Origin: Escherichia sp. E1V33
GTDB lineage: Bacteria > Pseudomonadota > Gammaproteobacteria > Enterobacterales > Enterobacteriaceae
Direction of reading: 5' to 3'
Length of the DNA stretch: 64,000 nucleotides
NCBI RefSeq assembly: GCF_004211955.1
Contig: NZ_RHJI01000003.1
Coordinates: 123,142 to 187,141 of the forward strand
The first letter of the stretch is position 1, and every line of letters begins with the position of its first letter. Made by a program: the position numbers and the translations under genes. The notes under the pieces were generated by a model. That model saw only the letters and a list, made by a program, of their open reading frames with translations, had not been told where the DNA came from and searched no databases. This document shows, piece after piece, positions 61,699 to 64,000 of this stretch.

Positions 61699-62649
61699 AT
61701 GCAGATCCTGTTGGCCAACCCGCGTGGTTTTTGTGCCGGGGTAGACCGCGCTATCAGCATTGTTGAAAACGCGCTGGCCATTTACGGCGCACCGATATAT
61801 GTCCGTCACGAAGTGGTGCATAACCGCTACGTGGTCGATAGCCTGCGCGAGCGTGGGGCTATCTTTATTGAGCAGATTAGCGAAGTACCGGACGGCGCGA
61901 TCCTGATTTTCTCCGCACACGGTGTTTCTCAGGCGGTACGTAACGAAGCAAAAAGCCGCGATTTGACGGTGTTTGATGCCACCTGTCCGCTGGTGACCAA
62001 AGTGCATATGGAAGTCGCCCGCGCCAGCCGCCGTGGCGAAGAGTCGATTCTCATCGGCCACGCCGGGCATCCGGAAGTGGAAGGTACGATGGGCCAGTAC
62101 AGTAACCCGGAAGGGGGAATGTATCTGGTCGAATCGCCGGACGATGTGTGGAAACTGACGGTCAAAAACGAAGAGAAACTCTCCTTTATGACCCAGACCA
62201 CGCTGTCGGTGGATGACACGTCTGATGTGATCGACGCGCTGCGTAAACGCTTCCCGAAAATTGTCGGTCCGCGCAAAGATGACATCTGCTACGCCACGAC
62301 TAACCGTCAGGAAGCGGTACGCGCCCTGGCAGAACAGGCGGAAGTTGTGTTGGTGGTCGGTTCGAAAAACTCCTCCAACTCCAACCGTCTGGCGGAGCTG
62401 GCCCAGCGTATGGGCAAACGCGCGTTTTTGATTGACGATGCGAAAGATATCCAGGAAGAGTGGGTGAAAGAGGTTAAATGCGTCGGCGTGACTGCGGGCG
62501 CATCGGCTCCGGATATTCTGGTACAGAATGTGGTGGCACGTTTGCAACAGCTGGGCGGTGGCGAAGCCATTCCGCTGGAAGGCCGCGAAGAAAACATTGT
62601 TTTCGAAGTACCGAAAGAGTTGCGTGTCGATATTCGTGAAGTCGATTAA
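61699..62649 (+). CDS. ispH: 4-hydroxy-3-methylbut-2-enyl diphosphate reductase IspH
   Basis: IspH makes IPP and DMAPP in the last step of the MEP isoprenoid pathway. It has 316 residues. The three iron-sulphur ligands Cys12 (RGFCAGV), Cys96 (DATCPLV) and Cys197 ([11 protein letters not shown]) are present, as are His41, His74 and His124. The ATG 61699 follows GGAGGCGTAAC. Confidence 0.98.
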
Positions 62650-62673
62650 GTCATTAGCAGCCTAAGTTATGCG

Positions 62674-62703
62674 AAAATGCCGGTCTTGTTACCGGCATTT
62701 TTT
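62674..62703 (+). terminator. ispH terminator
   Basis: AAAATGCCGGT-CTTGTT-ACCGGCATTTTTT is a symmetrical stem with A and T tracts. It lies 12 nt before rihC and may act both as a terminator and as an attenuating hairpin. Confidence 0.85.
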
Positions 62704-62714
62704 ATGGAGAAAAC

Positions 62715-63629
62715 ATGCGCTTACCCATTTTCCTCGATACTGACCCCGGCATTGACGATGCCGTCGCCATTGCCGCCGCGATTTTTGCCCCCGAACTCGA
62801 CCTGCAACTGATGACCACCGTCGCGGGTAATGTCTCGGTTGAGAAAACCACCCGCAACGCCCTGCAACTGCTGCATTTCTGGAATGCGGAGATTCCGCTC
62901 GCCCAGGGAGCCGCTGTGCCGCTGGTACGCGCACCGCGTGATGCAGCATCTGTGCACGGCGAATCGGGAATGGCTGGCTACGACTTTGTTGAGCACAACC
63001 GAAAGCCACTCGGGATACCGGCGTTTCTGGCGATTCGGGATGCCCTGATGCGTGCACCAGAGCCCGTTACCCTGGTGGCCATCGGCCCGTTAACCAATAT
63101 TGCGCTGTTACTTTCACACTGCCCGGAATGTAAACCGTATATTCGTCGTCTGGTGATCATGGGCGGTTCTGCTGGTCGCGGCAACTGTACACCAAACGCC
63201 GAGTTTAATATCGCTGCCGATCCAGAAGCGGCAGCCTGTGTCTTCCGCAGTGGTATTGAAATCGTCATGTGCGGTCTGGATGTCACCAATCAGGCAATAT
63301 TAACCCCTGACTATCTCGCTACTTTGCCGGAGTTGAATCGCACCGGAAAAATGCTCCACGCCCTGTTTAGCCACTACCGTAGCGGCAGTATGCAAAGCGG
63401 TCTGCGAATGCACGATCTCTGCGCCATCGCCTGGCTGGTGCGCCCGGATTTATTCACCCTCAAGCCGTGTTTTGTCGCGGTAGAAACTCAAGGCGAATTT
63501 ACCTCAGGCACGACGGTGGTTGATATCGACGGTTGCCTGGGCAAACCAGCCAATGTACAGGTGGCATTGGATCTGAATGTAAAAGGCTTCCAACAGTGGG
63601 TGGCTGAGGTGCTGGCTCTGGTGCCGTAA
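62715..63629 (+). CDS. rihC: Ribonucleoside hydrolase RihC
   Basis: RihC hydrolyses purine and pyrimidine ribonucleosides to base and ribose. It has 304 residues. The calcium site is DTDPGIDDA (8-16) with Asp10, Asp14 and Asp15. [11 protein letters not shown] is the late family motif. ATG 62715 follows TATGGAGAAAAC. Confidence 0.96.
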   Translation: MRLPIFLDTDPGIDDAVAIAAAIFAPELDLQLMTTVAGNVSVEKTTRNALQLLHFWNAEIPLAQGAAVPLVRAPRDAASVHGESGMAGYDFVEHNRKPLGIPAFLAIRDALMRAPEPVTLVAIGPLTNIALLLSHCPECKPYIRRLVIMGGSAGRGNCTPNAEFNIAADPEAAACVFRSGIEIVMCGLDVTNQAILTPDYLATLPELNRTGKMLHALFSHYRSGSMQSGLRMHDLCAIAWLVRPDLFTLKPCFVAVETQGEFTSGTTVVDIDGCLGKPANVQVALDLNVKGFQQWVAEVLALVP

Positions 63630-63795
63630 CCTGTCACATGTTATCGGCATGCAGTCATTCATCGACTCATGCCTTTCACTGATATCCCTCCCTGTTTATC
63701 ATTAATTTCTAATTATCAGCGTTTTTGGCTGGCGGCGTAGCGATGCGCTGGTTACTCTGAAAACGGTCTATGCAAATTAACAAAAGAGAATAGCT

Positions 63796-64000
63796 ATGCA
63801 TGATGCAAACATCCGCGTTGCCATCGCGGGAGCCGGGGGACGTATGGGCCGCCAGTTGATTCAGGCGGCGCTGGCATTAGAGGGCGTGCAGCTTGGCGCG
63901 GCGCTGGAGCGTGAGGGATCTTCTTTACTGGGTAGCGACGCCGGTGAACTGGCTGGAGTCGGAAAAACAGGCGTTACCGTGCAAAGCAGCCTCGATGCGG
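63796..64000 (+). CDS. dapB: 4-hydroxy-tetrahydrodipicolinate reductase DapB, 5' part
   Basis: The first 68 codons of dapB are cut by the window end. DapB reduces the DapA product with NAD(P)H in lysine and diaminopimelate synthesis. The Rossmann motif [11 protein letters not shown] (about 10-20) is present. The 166-bp gap after rihC should contain its promoter. Confidence 0.95.
   Translation, partial: MHDANIRVAIAGAGGRMGRQLIQAALALEGVQLGAALEREGSSLLGSDAGELAGVGKTGVTVQSSLDA

Overview
The window is Escherichia coli chromosome. It runs from the leuV-leuP-leuQ tRNA cluster at the end of the K-12 map, through the conventional zero point at thrLABC, to the start of dapB. Protein sequences and gene order match the K-12 backbone almost residue for residue as I remember it. 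The strain is not K-12-like: there is no IS186 beside hokC and no IS1 between nhaR and rpsT. A two-gene sugar module (GH31 glycosidase plus GPH transporter) sits between nhaR and rpsT. The HipA-like yjjJ that I recall beside deoD is replaced by a small helix-turn-helix gene.

Layout. 1-374: three tRNA-Leu(CAG) genes and their promoter, minus strand. 573-4907: rsmC, holD-rimI-yjjG, prfC (ribosome modification, clamp loader, nucleotide housecleaning, release factor). 5300-10767: osmY, ytjA, yjjU-yjjV and the glycyl-radical pair yjjW-yjjI. 11025-15326: deoCABD nucleoside catabolism, with two DeoR operators 599 bp apart. 15475-17458: HTH gene, lplA, ytjB on the minus strand. 17564-27812: serB-radA-nadR, ettA, slt, trpR, yjjX, gpmB, rob. 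28023-32040: the creABCD operon, in which creC and creD are both frameshifted. 32101-34139: arcA, yjjY, yjtD. 34353-39182: thrLABC with its attenuator. 39388-45844: yaaX, yaaA, yaaJ, talB, mog, satP, yaaW, yaaI. 46219-49668: dnaKJ, then the mokC/hokC-sokC type I toxin-antitoxin locus. 50205-52336: nhaAR. 52394-55846: the accessory sugar module. 56254-64000: rpsT, yaaY, ribF-ileS-lspA-fkpB-ispH-rihC and the 5' end of dapB.

Intergenic DNA carries typical enterobacterial small repeats. These are REP/BIME clusters (after rsmC, yjjV, deoC, nadR, trpR and lspA), a 127-bp ERIC element between ettA and slt, and a boxC-like palindrome between deoB and deoD.

The most notable departure is the cre two-component operon. 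CreA and the regulator CreB are intact. The histidine kinase CreC is cut before its ATP-binding G boxes by an extra G in a G8 run. The inner-membrane protein CreD is cut by a third copy of a 7-bp repeat. Both lesions are simple slippage events in repeats, so they could be reversible, recent, or (for the G run) a sequencing error. I found no wholly new multi-gene system. The least explained loci are the HTH gene downstream of lplA and the GH31/GPH module.
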